Source: Cylicocyclus nassatus | Taxonomy: Eukaryota; Nematoda; Chromadorea; Rhabditida; Strongylidae | DNA: 64,000 nt | Direction: 5' to 3' | Assembly: GCA_958299035.1 (NCBI GenBank) | Contig: CATQJL010000223.1 | Location: 50,264,302-50,328,301 of the forward strand | Part shown: in pieces, positions 1-14,000 of the stretch | How the letters are laid out: each line of letters starts with the position of its first letter | Numbering within the stretch: the stretch's first letter is position 1 | Notes under the pieces: generated by a model | What the model was told of the DNA's origin: nothing | Seen by the model: the letters and a program-made list of their open reading frames with translations, nothing else | The model's database searches: none | Translations under genes and position numbers: made by a program

Positions 1-434
1 TAGTTCTACAGTATGATATTCATAGTTCCGCTCAGGATCCAAGCTACCTTTGGGTCCAGCGGTACTATGAAAACTTGGGAATTTTGAGAACCTTTGAAGA
101 CAGGGAGAAAGAAGACTGACATAGAAATGCATCTGAAGATAGTGTGCTGACTGTAAGTGTGCAAGGAGCGTTCATGTATGCAATTATGATTTTCGTACTC
201 AGTGGATCAAATGACTTGCAAAGCCAAAAGCATTTACCGGATAATACTCACTAAGCTTTTAGTTGTACGGCACGCAGGTGTCTTCTTACAACGGATTTAC
301 GTGGGAAGGGCTTGACCCTTGACCCCATAATTTTGCACCTAAAATCATCGCAGAGAACCTTAAAAGGCCGTGTTGCAGATCCAGGTGCACAGCACTTGTC
401 TCTCAAACTTTTTAGCTTATAAAGATTGTTTCAG
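1..434 (+). other. Intron upstream of the HPD exons
   Basis: No exon of the dioxygenase could be recognised here; the exon that should precede the one at 435 lies left of the window or is lost. The stretch ends in a T-rich acceptor (TTTCAG at 429-434). A short open frame near 57-120 (RYYENLG-like) is not convincing as HPD. Confidence 0.5.
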
Positions 435-950
<516 letters not shown>

Positions 951-3900
951 AAATTCTCGATTGACACAAGGTGTGGGCCCTTCTGAACCCGCTCTAATCG
1001 CGATGGCTGCGATAGGTGTGCGCGTCTCAGAGGTCACGTCTTAGTTCGCTGCTTCGATAAAGCGAGCGGTTGACCTAAGCAGGTGCGCTGCGGAAAAGGA
1101 CGAGTTCCTCAGTAATGACCTCCCTACCTCGGACCCTTGATAGAGATGTCGTAGACGCATGATTCAACCAAATGCTGCTGTTCTGTTGCCTTACCTAACA
1201 AACTCGCTGCTATTTACTAAACTGACGTGCTTCCAATCAAATCTGTGGGATGTGTTTGCTTCGACTACTGAGATACTCTGCATCGTGTATCGTCACATTC
1301 ATTTGTGTTGACTAAACGAAGCCTGCAGGGAAAACACACTTTTTGGTTTGATTATCGCTGATAACCCGAGACCCAAGATTTTTGTTAAAGCAGTTTGTCG
1401 CCAACAGTGTGATTCTGCGCCCATTATAGCGGCTGCATGATTATATTCAAGTAAACCATACCAATACTTATCAGTTTTGAACCAAGTTCTAAGCGAGGAA
1501 AATAGCGGATATCACTGTTTCGTGACTGTTTCGTGAACTTTAGAGAGCTGTGAAGTTCCAATATCTGGGTCAGAAATTTGGTCTACAAACAGTAGCTTAT
1601 GAACATTCAAAACTCCATGCACAATCCCAAGAATTAGCGAGAAAGGAGTAGCGTTTGCGCAAAAAACTAGATGCTACCAAACAAATGCCTTTGTATTGAG
1701 CGAAAGTCGTTTAGAGCAAACTATAGACTATAAGGTATCCTGCAGAGTTCATAGAAAACCACATGTTGTACTTTGAATTGTGGGTCGGGTCGCGTGTGCT
1801 CTTTTTTTCCTTTACATTTTGCGGGATTGTGCTTTCCCCTCGACGTATCATGCAGTTCACAACGTTCAAACGTGTAACAATGCATGAAACAGAAAGGATG
1901 CACACAAACAAAATGTGGCAGTAAAAGTAATCAAAATGAGATGAGAAACCATTTATATTATTACTCAAGAAATTCAAAACAAGTTTCCAAAAACAAACCT
2001 AATTGATACGATCAGGTTAAAGTTTAGGCCGTAGAGTAGCAAAATGGAGCGAATAGCAGCATTACAGAAATGGGACTGGATAAAGTGGGGATTACTACTG
2101 CGTCCAGATCTGAATGCTGGAAAGGGGAACCTCGAGGTGCGCTGAAAACTTTCGAAAATAAAGCGTTCCGCAGAAGACTCGTCCGCAATGGCCGCAGCGC
2201 AGGCGCCCGCGTCCTACTTGTGGGGTTACTGTAGTAGACGGTGGGTTCAGAAGGGCCGTCTCCCTTAACACATTTGCTTTGATACCCAGAATAAATCTGA
2301 TTTTAATGCATCTGCAATGGTAACTGCGGTGATACAATGGGAACACTTAACACTGTACAGTTATACCGGTAACATCGGTAACATAGGTATAAGGGTATGG
2401 TCAAAGCTTTAGAAGAATTTTTCAATTGAGTCCACTACTTACAATTTTTCCTTTCAAAATATAAAATTGTTAGTTGATACTTAATGATCATTACGCAAAC
2501 CCTAAAGTTGTCCTGACAATTTCATTGTTAGTGATCAGTAATTGTTTCTCACTGCATTTTTATTTCTAATTTTGATAATCAAGGGTGTGTGCACCAGTAA
2601 ACATCAACTAACTTCGAGACCCTTCCTAGTGTCAACGGTGCACTTTTTAAGACTGCTGTGATCCTGCAGTAATAAAGAGCAATTGGATTCGCTGCATGCG
2701 GTAAATCTAAGCTGAAGCTCTAAAAAATGATACTCGAATTCAGCGAAAGACATCAGGGAAAACAAATGTTGTTGACGATCAAACAGTGTGGTTTTTGGGA
2801 CAAAGTGAATGCGCGAGCCGCGAGATATAACCTAACATATTAGGAGTGAAAGAGGGTTAATTTGTATGGATTGTTTCAAAACAGGCCTACTTTGAGGATT
2901 AAGTCAGCATGAAACAAAAAGCGTTTCTTTTGCACCCCTAATGTATTTGTGTGTCTTCATTGCAGTTTGGTCATTTCGTAACCAAAAATGAGCGATTTTC
3001 AAAAGTTCACGCAACTTTTGGTACTTTTATTTGCTGGTCTCGTCCTACTATAACATCTATATGCTCTCCTTCTGGATCCCAAAAAGATGGAGCTGTGAAC
3101 TTATGACCTCAAACAAATACCTATGTTATTGTTTCACCCAGAAGCAATCGGAGATATTGCTTAGCACGATTTATCTGCAATTTGGGCTACAGTAGTGATG
3201 TGTTGACATATCTTAAGCTCCGCTAGAAAAGACCAAAACAAGCAAGAACCGCAATTATTCCACCTCAGAGACATGAATGAGGTGTAGGCGTTGATGACGT
3301 CGGCTCAGTTCACACCTAGTTGACTCGCAAGCTGGTCGTGTTACAGCCTTTAATGGCATGCGTTAATTTGTGAGAGTGGTCCAGAGATTTGTTGGCTTGC
3401 TGTGTATCCTATAGCTGTTTCACATGCCTTGCCCAACTACAACACCCACAGTGAAGTACATACTATCATACTTACCATACTTATACCATACTTTTTGCTG
3501 CATTCAACAAAAATACATATTCTGACCCATGCGCTCAAGAGAAAACTATCACTTGGTGTTTACTGAAGCTATGCCGAGCGTTTTCTTTGAGACAAAAAGT
3601 AATGGGGATATCGTTTTTGTGGCCGAAAAGACACAAAATACGCGACGTTTTTTTAGCCGACGTTTCTTTTTTGAGGGATTTCTAGTGTAGGGTTAGGGTC
3701 AAAGGAGACTTCGTTTCGTAGTTTCCCTTATGCCAGTTCGTGCCAAGCCCTGGTTCAAATTCTTACCAATCTTCCTTCCTTCCATCACGTTATGTTACCA
3801 AGAACGTAATCTCTATGTATTAATATATTATTATGTATTATTAATATATACTTCCCTACCATTTTGAAAGTTTGCAAGCGGCTCAACTGAAACTCAAGCG

Positions 3901-5049
3901 TATGAATAATCAACATCTGAGGACATCACCATAACTAGGATCCGTTACGAGGAATTCAAACGGACACCTGCTGAAGACCAAAATGCTTGCAATCTTTGGA
4001 CGCGATTCCATTTTAGGGGCGCCTTTTTGTTGTTGGGGCCCAGGATTTTTGATGGGAATCCGTTCTTAGCGGAAAGGAACAAGGAGTTTTGAACAAATCC
4101 ATATGATTCCTCAAATCATAGGCGTGAATGAATTCTTATGAAAAATGTGATGCGCTGGTTTTCCCATCTTCAGACTATGAGTAAAGGACGTTATGTCGCT
4201 AAAAGGGAAAGTGCGCAATTATTTGTGACAGACTGCACACCTTTACGTATTACAGTCGGTGCTAGCTGTCCGCACGAGGGATACAGCTTACCAACGACAT
4301 ATTGTCCCCTGTCCTCAGGGTGGCACTAAGGTATCAATGGTACCAATATAATACCTAATTTGAAAAAAAAGCACGCATTCGCATAATTCTTCATGCAACT
4401 TCATATTTTCTTGCTTAACCTACTGCGCTTCATATCATATTTGAAGCTATATCATGATCTATGTCTTGGCAGCAAGTCATTTTTCCACTTTTCCTAGTAG
4501 AGAGCATTCATAGCAATGCGCTTCATCCTCCGATCACACTTTCCTATAGTTATTCGTGATTTGTTAATACTAGCACTTTCTGTTTACATACCAAATTTGG
4601 TGTCATATTGCACCTGTGCGCCGCAAATGAACTATTTTTCATTAGCCAGTAGCAGGATAAGAAAGCTGACTTACGCCCTTCGTCCTCATAATTTTTGCAG
4701 AATTTTTCGTATTTCAGCCCTCTATCAAGTATTTAATACTTTTTGTTCGGGACCTTCCCCATGCTCGTACGATTTCCTCTTCGCTGTTTTTCTAAAACGA
4801 ATTTCAACTTGACATCTGCACTTGCCGCGCCCTTCTTACAATTAGAGGAGCCTATGCGGAACGTAGCCTTTCGGAGGAAGGCCCATTCAAGAACAGCGAT
4901 TAAGTAACGTGAACAAGTGCTTAACATCACTCACCTATATCTGCAATAGCTTCTGTATGCTTAGCAGAAGCAATTTTATCTTAGCGTAATTGTACTGAAG
5001 TGCTCCTTCTGCGAAACTTTTTAGTTCTGATCCCATCTGTTTGAGATAG
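951..5049. other. Gene-poor intergenic stretch
   Basis: I see no convincing exon. GC-richer patches at about 970-1150 and 2160-2265 share the string GGCCCTTCTGAACCC in opposite orientation, so they may be pieces of one repeat. A minus-strand patch near 2190-2230 has CxxC-type residues (LRCGHCGRVF) but no complete zinc finger. The 98-residue frame at 4516-4812 has no recognisable domain. Confidence 0.4.
2630..2815. repeat. Fragment of a TA-type MITE (family of 38402-39059)
   Basis: The end GATCAAACAGTGTGG followed by TTTTTGGGACA matches the right end of the element at 38402-39059 (GTTCAAACAGTGCACA then TTTTTGGGACA). An internal part resembling the region around 38925-38990 is also present. 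Only about one arm is left, so this is a decayed copy. Confidence 0.5.
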
Positions 5050-5057
5050 TCTCACGA

Positions 5058-5442
5058 CAGTGGCGTACCCAGGATTTCGGCTCGGGGGGGGGGGGGGCGC
5101 GACAAAAATTTTTTTCTAAAGAAGGTGCGTGGCGTTAGCGACGCACTCCGAAAAATTTTTTGGGGTGCTTCTCAAAATTTTTCCGGGTCCCCGACCCCTA
5201 AAATCTGGAAAAAGGGGGCGTGGCGTCAGCCACGCCCCCGAAAAAATTTTTTTATAAGGCTAAAATGAATTTTTAAAAAATTTTAAAAATTATTTTAATT
5301 ATTTACAAGTAAAAACAAGTCACTTGCACATTTTTATAACCCATGTAAGTAACTTTCAAAAATTTCGCGACCCGTTCTCGGGGGGGGGGGGGGCGCGCGC
5401 CCCCCCCCCCCCCGCCTCCCCCCCCCCCTCGGTACGCCACTG
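5058..5442. mobile_element. hAT-like MITE with 8-bp target duplication
   Basis: A 385-bp non-coding element bounded by inverted ends CAGTGGCGTACC and GGTACGCCACTG. It is flanked by a perfect 8-bp direct repeat TCTCACGA (5050-5057 and 5443-5450), the duplication size and CAGTGG-type end of hAT transposons. Poly-G tracts lie just inside the left end and poly-G/poly-C tracts near the right end. Short hairpins GCGTGGCGTTAGC and GGGCGTGGCGTCAGC lie between. No transposase is present, so it must move, if at all, with enzyme from elsewhere. Related copies are at 24211-24540 and 37577-39384. Confidence 0.85.
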
Positions 5443-5450
5443 TCTCACGA

Positions 5451-7579
5451 CATCACCTACTTGAAAACTCTCTTCAAGATTGAAATTTTTGAAAGCAATC
5501 CTCTTGAACACAATTCGTCATTCACAATTCATATGATTTCAACCCAACAACTAGATAGGTCTTGTAAAAATGTATTTTTATTTTTATATTTGCAATCTGC
5601 AAAATGGGCTAGATTCGTTAATGATTAGCCTTCCATTCTTATTCTGGCTCTGCCGCTACCGAAGAAGTTCAATCATTGGGGCGTTCCATAAGTCTTGCAT
5701 CGAAATTTCTGGGAATTTGTAATCTTTTCAGTTTAGCTCATTTGTTTTGACATAGATAGAGAAAATTAATTAAAGGTGCTGAAAGAAAAAAGCTGTGTAG
5801 ATTACCGCGGCGATAGAACCTGACCATAAGAGGCGCTCAAATTATATCCAAATTTTTTTTGTCATTGAATGCCAAAAATTTCGATTAACTTTATTTCCGT
5901 GTTTGATCTTGGGGAATGACCTATTTCTAGCATAGCAGAACTCGTGTTAATCGGATGCTTCCACGAGTGGTTATAATTTTCAAGTTCTACTTTTCTATTT
6001 TGTTTGAACCGCGTATTTGTTGATGTTATAGAACACCTGAAATGTTATTGGAAAGTTCTTCACGAATTTCTTTAATTTTTGGTAGATTAGGATGCCGCTT
6101 TAAGTAAATCATTTCCTCCTCCAATTTGATCCCGCAGAATAAGAACGCCGGCTCATTAGTAACCGCTATGCATTCTTAGTTTTTGTTCTCGTTTGCTTCA
6201 GCAAAAAATCCAAAAAACGGGCAGCCATTAGAAAAGCCAAGAAGTCTTCTAATTGCTAAATTGTTTGCCTACGTGAACAGCCACGGCTTAGAAACATACA
6301 TCACAAGCCCTTAACGACATGAAGGCAAAGCACTTCTCTATGCGACCTGACACTGTACTTTGAGTAATTAAGTAGCCCTGATTTTCCTAGGTCTTCTGTT
6401 GTTCATCCTACAAACTACATTCGATTAGCGTAGATAGCGAAGATCGAGCCCTAAAAGGATGGCTTCTGGCTTCGTACTTTTTTCGTTGGGATAATCCTCA
6501 TCTATGTAAGAATCTTGTATTGTTTTGCAAAGCACATAACTCAACCATACAATCTTGATTTCCCGTCAGAAATCGGATAATGAAATGGGGTAACATTGGC
6601 GAAAGCTCGAACAACAATAAATTGTAATCAATTGAACCGCTCATTCAGAAAGACCAAATGATCATCACTTTGAGATCTATGGAAGTCACACTGTATAAAT
6701 ATACCAGCCTTGTTGTTAGTTGCTTCGCGCAGATTTTGTTGACCTTTCTGAGCAGCATTTGATCCTTTTCAATCTTCTAAGCTGTATGTCTAGATCGGTA
6801 CTTTCTATCGAGATTATTAAAAATTCTTAGCAGAGAATGGCCAGAAACTAATGGCCACCAAACAAGCTATATCATTGGATTCGCCTTGGATCGCTGGTCA
6901 CAAATACATCAATGTTTGTTACTGCCAAGCGACTATCTGGAAGGAGTTAGGAGCGTCTGAGGATGAAAACTTGCTCAACTCCCATTGATTAAAGTTTCGT
7001 AAGAAAGGCAGCCTCAGGACGTGTAATTACAACGTTATTATTAATGTGATTAAAACTGTTTTTGAAACGTTTTCCGTGGCATATGCGCTACAATAGTTGA
7101 CAAATCTGCACATTCGAACGCTCATAATCCTTTTGAGGTAGTAGTTGGAATTAGCGTTTCAAGGCGAGTGCGATGATATACAGCTTCTTTGGAATGGCTG
7201 GATTAAGTTCTAACCATTTCCTGCTTAGCAGTTTCCACATAATCAAAACTTTCAAGAATGGGTAGTAAAGCTGCCTCAGTCGTCTCAATTGAGGGAAGCC
7301 TCACTGAGCCTATTATTAATAAGCCGACTATTCAGCTCCAAATCCGTCGAGCCATAAATGATAGTTCCAACCATCCTTGATAATATCATTGAGAACGCCA
7401 GGTCCATGCTATAGCAAAACATATGTTTGCCAAACATTCATATTTGGGATTCGCTAGCGGCAGAGATGTGACCGGACATTATAACCTTGTTGAAAATCAT
7501 CAGCCTGCACTGTGCTCCTCACTCAGTATTTCTTCGATAGTTCGTTTGTAAACAGGGTGCGTTGTAAGTTACAAAAAAA
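5451..7579. other. Intergenic, nothing recognised
   Basis: AT-rich sequence with stop codons in all frames and no exon with convincing splice sites. The string GCGTTCCATAAGTC near 5681 resembles a mariner-type inverted end, but no partner end was found. Confidence 0.35.
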
Positions 7580-7584
7580 GGATC

Positions 7585-8890
7585 CTAACTTAGTCGTCGC
7601 CTTTCCAAATGAGACACATTTACTTGGAATCAGCTCAAACAATGATTCCAAATATGCTCTTTGCAGCTGAGCATCATTTTGAGGCGGGTTATGGTCTCCG
7701 TTCTGTCAAAAATTGCGTGCTCAACGAACTGATGCTACGGTGTCAACGTCTAAACGTCTAGGTTTGCAGTTGCATAATGCTCCCCCCCCCCCCACAAAAT
7801 CGGAAAGAGTTATGTGATGCTAGTTTAAAATTTTAGCATTTTTTTCGAGCAGGTTCAGGGTACGGCACGGATCGAATGGAAGCAGGCTGAACTTCGTTTT
7901 TGGGCTAAATAGCAAAGAATATATCGTTTTCCTACGGGATCCGGGGCGGAGCCCCAAAAAAATGTGCACATGCATTTCTAGCGGAATATGTGGAGGTATT
8001 TGCACATACAATGTGCAAGATAATTCAACACACTTGCTGTATTGCCAAAAGCGACCACTAAGTCAAGCACAAGCTTCGAAGACAGGTCATTACACCAAGG
8101 ACGTGCTCCATCGTTTCTTACGAAAAGCGCGCGAGATTTGAAAGCAAAGCCAAAATTGACATGCTTAAAGCGTAGAGACAAGCATATGACACCAAATTTG
8201 AACTGTAGGCATAGAATATTATCTACACAAGAATTATGTATAGAGTTCTGAAAACTTATGTCAAGTAATAACTTTTTCAAAATTAGTCCGTTTCCAGGCG
8301 ACCACCAGACGATCTGAGATCGTTTGGAGCATATATTTTTGTGAGTTCACGCAAGTTTTTAATTCTATCATGGGCGCAGATTCCCCGGTCAAATCTATCT
8401 CTGAGCATAAAAACATTTTCGTATCGTTGCCTTCGCTTTGTTTCTTGCCTTGATTTCTTCATAAATCGCTTTGTTAAATATCGCACTCCAATGCCAAACT
8501 CTTATGCATACGTAGTATTCAGCTTCACTTTGGATGTTCACTCTTATCTCACGTTTTTTTTCTTTCAGACTAGGTAACTCTTTCTTGTTATCATCTTCAT
8601 TCAAGTCGGTAGGTCAAAGGGACTTCGTGAAACTTCCGAAACTCAGAGAAGACTTCGTCTCCAGAAACTCTAGAAATCACTCCTGCAGGACCCTGAGCAG
8701 ATTCCTATTCACATGCCGTCTTAGCATATGCAGAAGTGTTTCAATCACTCACAAAGCAAGTTCATAGGTCGCTCTAAAATGGCGCTCGGCAGCAAGAATA
8801 GCATATTTGAAATCAGCGTTCCAAGCTGATTCCAAATATATGTGTCTCTTCTCGAAAGACAAATCTTGGTCAGTGTCTCTTCCTTATCAG
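7585..8890. repeat. Decayed long-inverted-repeat element (family of 52294-52755)
   Basis: The left part (7585-7720) and right part (8765-8885) contain, in opposite orientation, the motifs ATGAGACACAT, GATTCCAAATAT and GAATCAGC that form the arms of the element at 52294-52755. The middle shares CATTTTTTTCGAGCAG with the copy near 37160. The short open frames here are the two strands of repeat arms rather than genes. Confidence 0.5.
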
Positions 8891-9645
8891 GATTAATTTA
8901 CAGTTTCTCTGCGTCTCATTATTCCCGCATTACTTGCACCAGTTGACGTCTCAAGAACTTGAACTTACAAATGTGAGTCACTTGATAGCGGCAGAACGGC
9001 CAACGGCTCAGTTCACTTTGCATTTTTATAGCATGGGAAGTTTGGGGAGGGAGGAGGGGGAGTCGCCATTTCACCTTTTGGAACTGGAACTGCCGTCAGT
9101 TCAGATCACTTGGAGTGGCCAAGTTACACTACGGGTAATATCTATGCTGAAAGTCAACTTTCGCTATAGATTCACATCTGTGTGATTTTATGACATTTGA
9201 ATGACCATCATGTACTTCAAGAATACATGACAAGATCTTAAAACAGCGGCAAAGAAGTTTTTCTGATCGTCAATGAAACAACGAACTCGTGTACAAATTG
9301 TTATTGTAATTATTTACTGCACTCAATTTGGCACCTGCTCAGGTTGAAGTACAAATGTCATTGTGCGTAATGAAATATCAGGTACAAAGAGATCACAAAC
9401 TTCCCGCTAGCTGTGTTATATTCTAGAGAGCGTTTTTAGAAATTACGCTTTCAAAATTTCTAAGGTCGTTTCTTGCAATTGATGACATGATATTGCTCCC
9501 ATTGAGATAACCGCTTTTAAGCTGAAGTGATCACTTTTTTGCCACTATTTCAACTGTTTCGTAAGCACAAGATCTTCCATCAACAGAATCACAAGTTCCA
9601 CCATATAGAGATGCGACCGTGAAAATATTTATTTATCTATTTTAG

Positions 9646-9994
9646 AGCTGCGTGAGACACTTCAAATTCGAGGAGTCGCCTCAGCTGTATCAGGGAAATC
9701 CTTGACTTCAGTCCAGGATGGTCTCCCCCAACGGTCCATCACCATCCACGATTACGGTAGAAAGTAAAGTTCGTATTTCCGGCCATGAATGACCTCTTTG
9801 AGCTGAGGCTTGGGCAATGTTTGTCTCAGTGTAGTCAATGCAAAATGGGGAGGATATTGGCCTCTAAAGGTAGTGTCCGTCACTCAGTTTCTATCTTTTC
9901 GAATAGCAGGGCTTATCCGCAATGCTAAATCCGAAAATACCGCCGAAAGAACGAAAGCGGCGAAGAAAGGCTATTTCCAAAAACATTTGCATAC
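9646..9994 (+). CDS. Possible two-exon gene fragment, unrecognised
   Basis: Two open stretches fit a splicing pattern. Exon a is 9646-9756, after acceptor TATTTTAG, encoding LRETLQIRGVASAVSG and ending ITIHDY in phase 1. Exon b is 9910-9994, after acceptor AATAGCAG, continuing in frame as GLIRNAKSENTAERTK and ending before GTACTT. The phases match across a 153-bp intron. I recognise no family, and no start or stop exon was found. It could be a gene fragment or a chance pair of frames. Confidence 0.25.
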
Positions 9995-10867
9995 GTACTT
10001 GTGCATTAGTCTTGCTAAGATATCGTATCGTTGTATTCAGTACTTGATATGCATCTCTTTCTCTCGAAATATTCCTTTTGAAGTGAACCAGTTCTCGATT
10101 AGGTTAGTGCAAAGTAATGAGCGTTTGTGCAAAACTAATGAGCGTTTTGCGAGTTCTCATTTCGACATTGCTACAAATTTCTAAAATCCATATTTTTGAT
10201 GTAATATAGACCATCAGAGCCATCAACACTTTCGCAATACAGCGCACATCCGCGTATACTCGTATACAAACGAGCAAAAAAAAAACGATTGAATAAACGA
10301 AAATTTTTTTCTATATCCTTGTTTTAACAAGTCACAACTCACTTCAGAGTTTCTTGGTATGTGTGATAAGTAGCCTATCTTGTAGCCGCAAGCCCATAGT
10401 ATAAAATAGTTAGAAATGGTTCTGACAAAGAAGTTTTCGAAAGGAAAATATATTAAAATTCAAAATTCTCAATTCTTTCAATAATTTTTCATAGGCCTCA
10501 AAGATAGCGCCGATATCTCAGTCTAGATGATGCTTAAGAGAAATATTAAAGTGTGATGCATAATGTAGGCAATTTCCTTTGGATAGAGTGGCCAATTTCC
10601 AAAAAATTGCCATCATTCGATGCAATAAAATTCTGGGTTCGAGTGCGGTTGCCTTGAACTCTAAAAGTTCTCAAAAATGAGGCTAGAGGCTCTTCTCAAC
10701 TACCTTAGATGGAGCATAAAAAGAGCACCTCAGTGGTTTACTAAGTCTTTTCCAAAGAGAAAAGAGCAAACGCTCATTATTTCCCACCAACCTGAAGCTT
10801 TCTGCACTCGCTCCCTGTGTAAGTTCGTATAAAACGCTTCGACAAAGCAAGGTATATAGACAACTAC

Positions 10868-11007
10868 CTTAGTCCATTTCATCTGTTTCACCATACAAAC
10901 GAAAATATCTTCCGACTGCGCCGCTTTTAAACCTTTCTGTAGCGCAGTGTACTGGTCCAAAGACGAATGTCTACCGTAGCCGCACCAAATTCTTGTGACA
11001 AACTTCA
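10868..11007 (-). CDS. Possible internal exon, unrecognised
   Basis: On the minus strand an acceptor-like ATAATCTCAG precedes an open stretch beginning KFVTRIWCGYGRHSSLDQY and ending VKQMKWTK, followed by a GTAGTT donor. Composition is protein-like (Trp, Cys, charged residues). No flanking exon could be linked and I do not recognise the family. Confidence 0.22.
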
Positions 11008-14000
11008 CTGAGATTATTTAGAGGAGTAGCTTCGGGAACAGCAGGAAAGAAAAAGAGATTGTTATTAAACAATCAACTTTTCATTCATTAGAGCTTAGGT
11101 AAAAATTCAAGCTTTAGGTGTTTTTCTCGCTCCCAGTTTCGTACAGCCAAGATGGTGAGTGCCATGTCAATTTATTGGCTTCAGTTCTTCAACTTAAGAT
11201 CGTCTCTTCCAGCAGGCTCCGTGTAATTACTATTTTTTGATCTGTACTGCAGCAGTTTGATAGTGTTAGATATATCATCATAACGGAGAAACAATATGAA
11301 AGTTTACAGGGAGTGAAGGAAAGAATGGCGTGCACTAGGCCAACAGCTTGCAAATAGCCGTTTAAAAAATAGTGGATGACACAGACTCGCTTGGAAATAC
11401 GGATGACTGTTTAGAGTTGACCACCTCCACTTTTTCAAATTGCGTGCAGGTTTTGCCACACTTAAACCCTGCAGGATCTTTGTTCTAGAAAAGTTTTTGA
11501 CAAAGAAAGGATGCTAAGTCGCACTGGCAAGAGCTCACCTAGACTTCAGACCCGCTCTCACTATATGCGAAACGTCTCTTTGGAAGAAATTATTTGCTCT
11601 CAAAACTCCAATTGTTGAGTACTCAGGGAGTTGCAGAAGTCCCAGTTCAACAGACGTCTTGTTTGATTGCACAACACTTCCTGAAATTGCACTGGCAAGT
11701 GCAGATTGGGAAGGGCGATTCAGAACGCCTTATTAGGGTTTCTAGTGGGTGTGCTTTTTCTTTCCAATCAGCACTCACGATACCATTTTGATTGCCCTTT
11801 TATGCTGCCATGCACATTGTTCATTGGGACAATAATAATCAACAATTTGAAGGTAAAATGAGAATCCCAAAGGATTTGGTGAGAATGTTGCAGTTAATTG
11901 TGCAGATTAAACGACACCTTCGGGAATTTCATCAAGTAAGTAAATATAATTGTAATTCTCTTTGTGAAGACGAAAAATTTATAAAAGCAAATGCCATTTT
12001 AGACGACTATATCTTCTCAGTTTGCCTTCTTTTTCTTTTCCTATTTATTTTCCCTTTCCCTACTTTTATTTTTTTTGAAAATCAATAATTAATAACGCGT
12101 TCTTTGGTTATTAGAGGTACCTTTTATAAAAGCCTTTATCATGGTAACTTGATGGGGGATGCAAAGATTCAAGCGAGCACACTCAAAATAGAAAAAATTT
12201 CAAATTATATTTTTTTGTTACCCTAATTTCACGCGTAAAAGGCGCACTTTTTCGAATTTTCAAGCGAGCCGCTCAGCCGCTTGACTGTGTTCCGAAACGA
12301 AATCCTTAAATCGCACGATTTTCTCAAGCAATATACAGCACGTTTTAGGGTCCTTTGGTTGTAAAGTCCTTTGGCTTGTCTAAGCTGGTCGATTTTGAAA
12401 AAACTCCCCCTCGCCTTATACGCGTGAAATTTCCCTGACATTTTTGGTAAAAATGCCTTTTGCACAGGGAAAATAAAAATTTTGGTGGATGAATGTGTAA
12501 TAATAACAATAGTGAAGTGAGTTTGATGTGATCTTAGTTTAGAAACGCGGAAGACTACTGTAAGGAAAACATTATCCTTTTGTCTACACACCAGTCTATC
12601 TAAGCCATGCTTATTTACGTATGTTTTTGATAGACTATAGTGCGTAGTAATACACGGGCATAAGGGCAGATTCTGCTAATTAAGCTATAACGAGACAACG
12701 AAGGGGATCTCTGCTCATCGTCGATGTAATTTTGGTGCAAAGAAAGCCGACGAACGACGACTGAATAAGAATTAGTACAGCATGGGACCAAGCAGAATGG
12801 CGAATGACGCAAAACGAACACGTGCCCTAGATGGACTCTGTCATTCGCATTGTGTTTATTAGTACTTATCTATCAATAATTCACATCTACCTTTGTCCGA
12901 GTCCTTGTCTTAGGAGTTTACAACATCTGCTATGAATGCTTGTATTAGGTTGTCGAACTTCTGTTACACTTCTTTCTTTCTAGAAAGATCTAAAAGCTTC
13001 CTATTTTCGAATCTCCAGATGTAGGGCAAGACAGGGCCTACACAACAGCATATTTGATGCCGCCAAATGCACAGGTAGCCGGCAAGCTTACGATAGTTTT
13101 GTGAATACGCTCAAAATTTTCATTTTTTTGGTTTTCTTCTCTGCTTCTAACCAAGTTCTCTCATAATTCTTTTGGAATATATCTTAGCATGAGGCTTTAT
13201 GGCGTTTTGGCAAGCTAGGCTTTCAAAAACGCCATAAAGGTACGGTGTGATTTGCACTTAGGAACTGGAAATGCCAGTAAGCCGATGATTTAGGTCGGAC
13301 CACATAGGAAAAAATTCACATTTCATTGGGGACTGCCTCTGATTGCTCTTATTTCTTGCTGTCCTTATGGTACTCGATCCTGCATGGCCTCCTTTTTGTA
13401 CGTATGGATTTGTTCTTTCAATACTGCGCGAAATTCCGTACCAGGATTTGCTGATTGTCTTTGTCTATAAGTAGCTATGATGTTAATGTGCTCTTATGGA
13501 AGGGGAATTTTACTCGTACACCAAAAAGAGTTGAGTTTGAGGTTTCAAGCTACAAAGGAAATAACAAAAACGTGATAAAGATTGCCATTTGAATGAGCTG
13601 AGCAAAGATTCCTTCAAAGCACATATTTGCTACTCTTACCCTGTGGTCTCACCTTGGATAGCTGCCATTGTCATTCTTCTTCTATGGCCTCGCTAAACTG
13701 AAAGCAAGGGCAAGGCACTTTGTAAGGGTTCTGAAGATTATATGAAGGTGAAGGACGAAGAAACCTCGTCCGGAGGACCTTGAGCCTTCTACGTATATGT
13801 GCACTTTTAGTTGATTACTCAGAATTTGACTTTCATGGTATATTTTTCAATCATACTATTTTTCTATAGAAGTAGGAGAACTGAAAAATGAAGGGCATTT
13901 TAGGGGAAGCTGTCAAGAAATCTCTTCATCGTCGGAGCTGAACACTCCTAAAACGTGTTCAAAAATCGATACGTTTCATCTTTTTCTTCTTCTGCTAAAT

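Noticed and set aside
2095..2346. Zinc-finger protein on the minus strand
   Set aside because: A single CxxC patch without correctly spaced histidines, inside a probable repeat.
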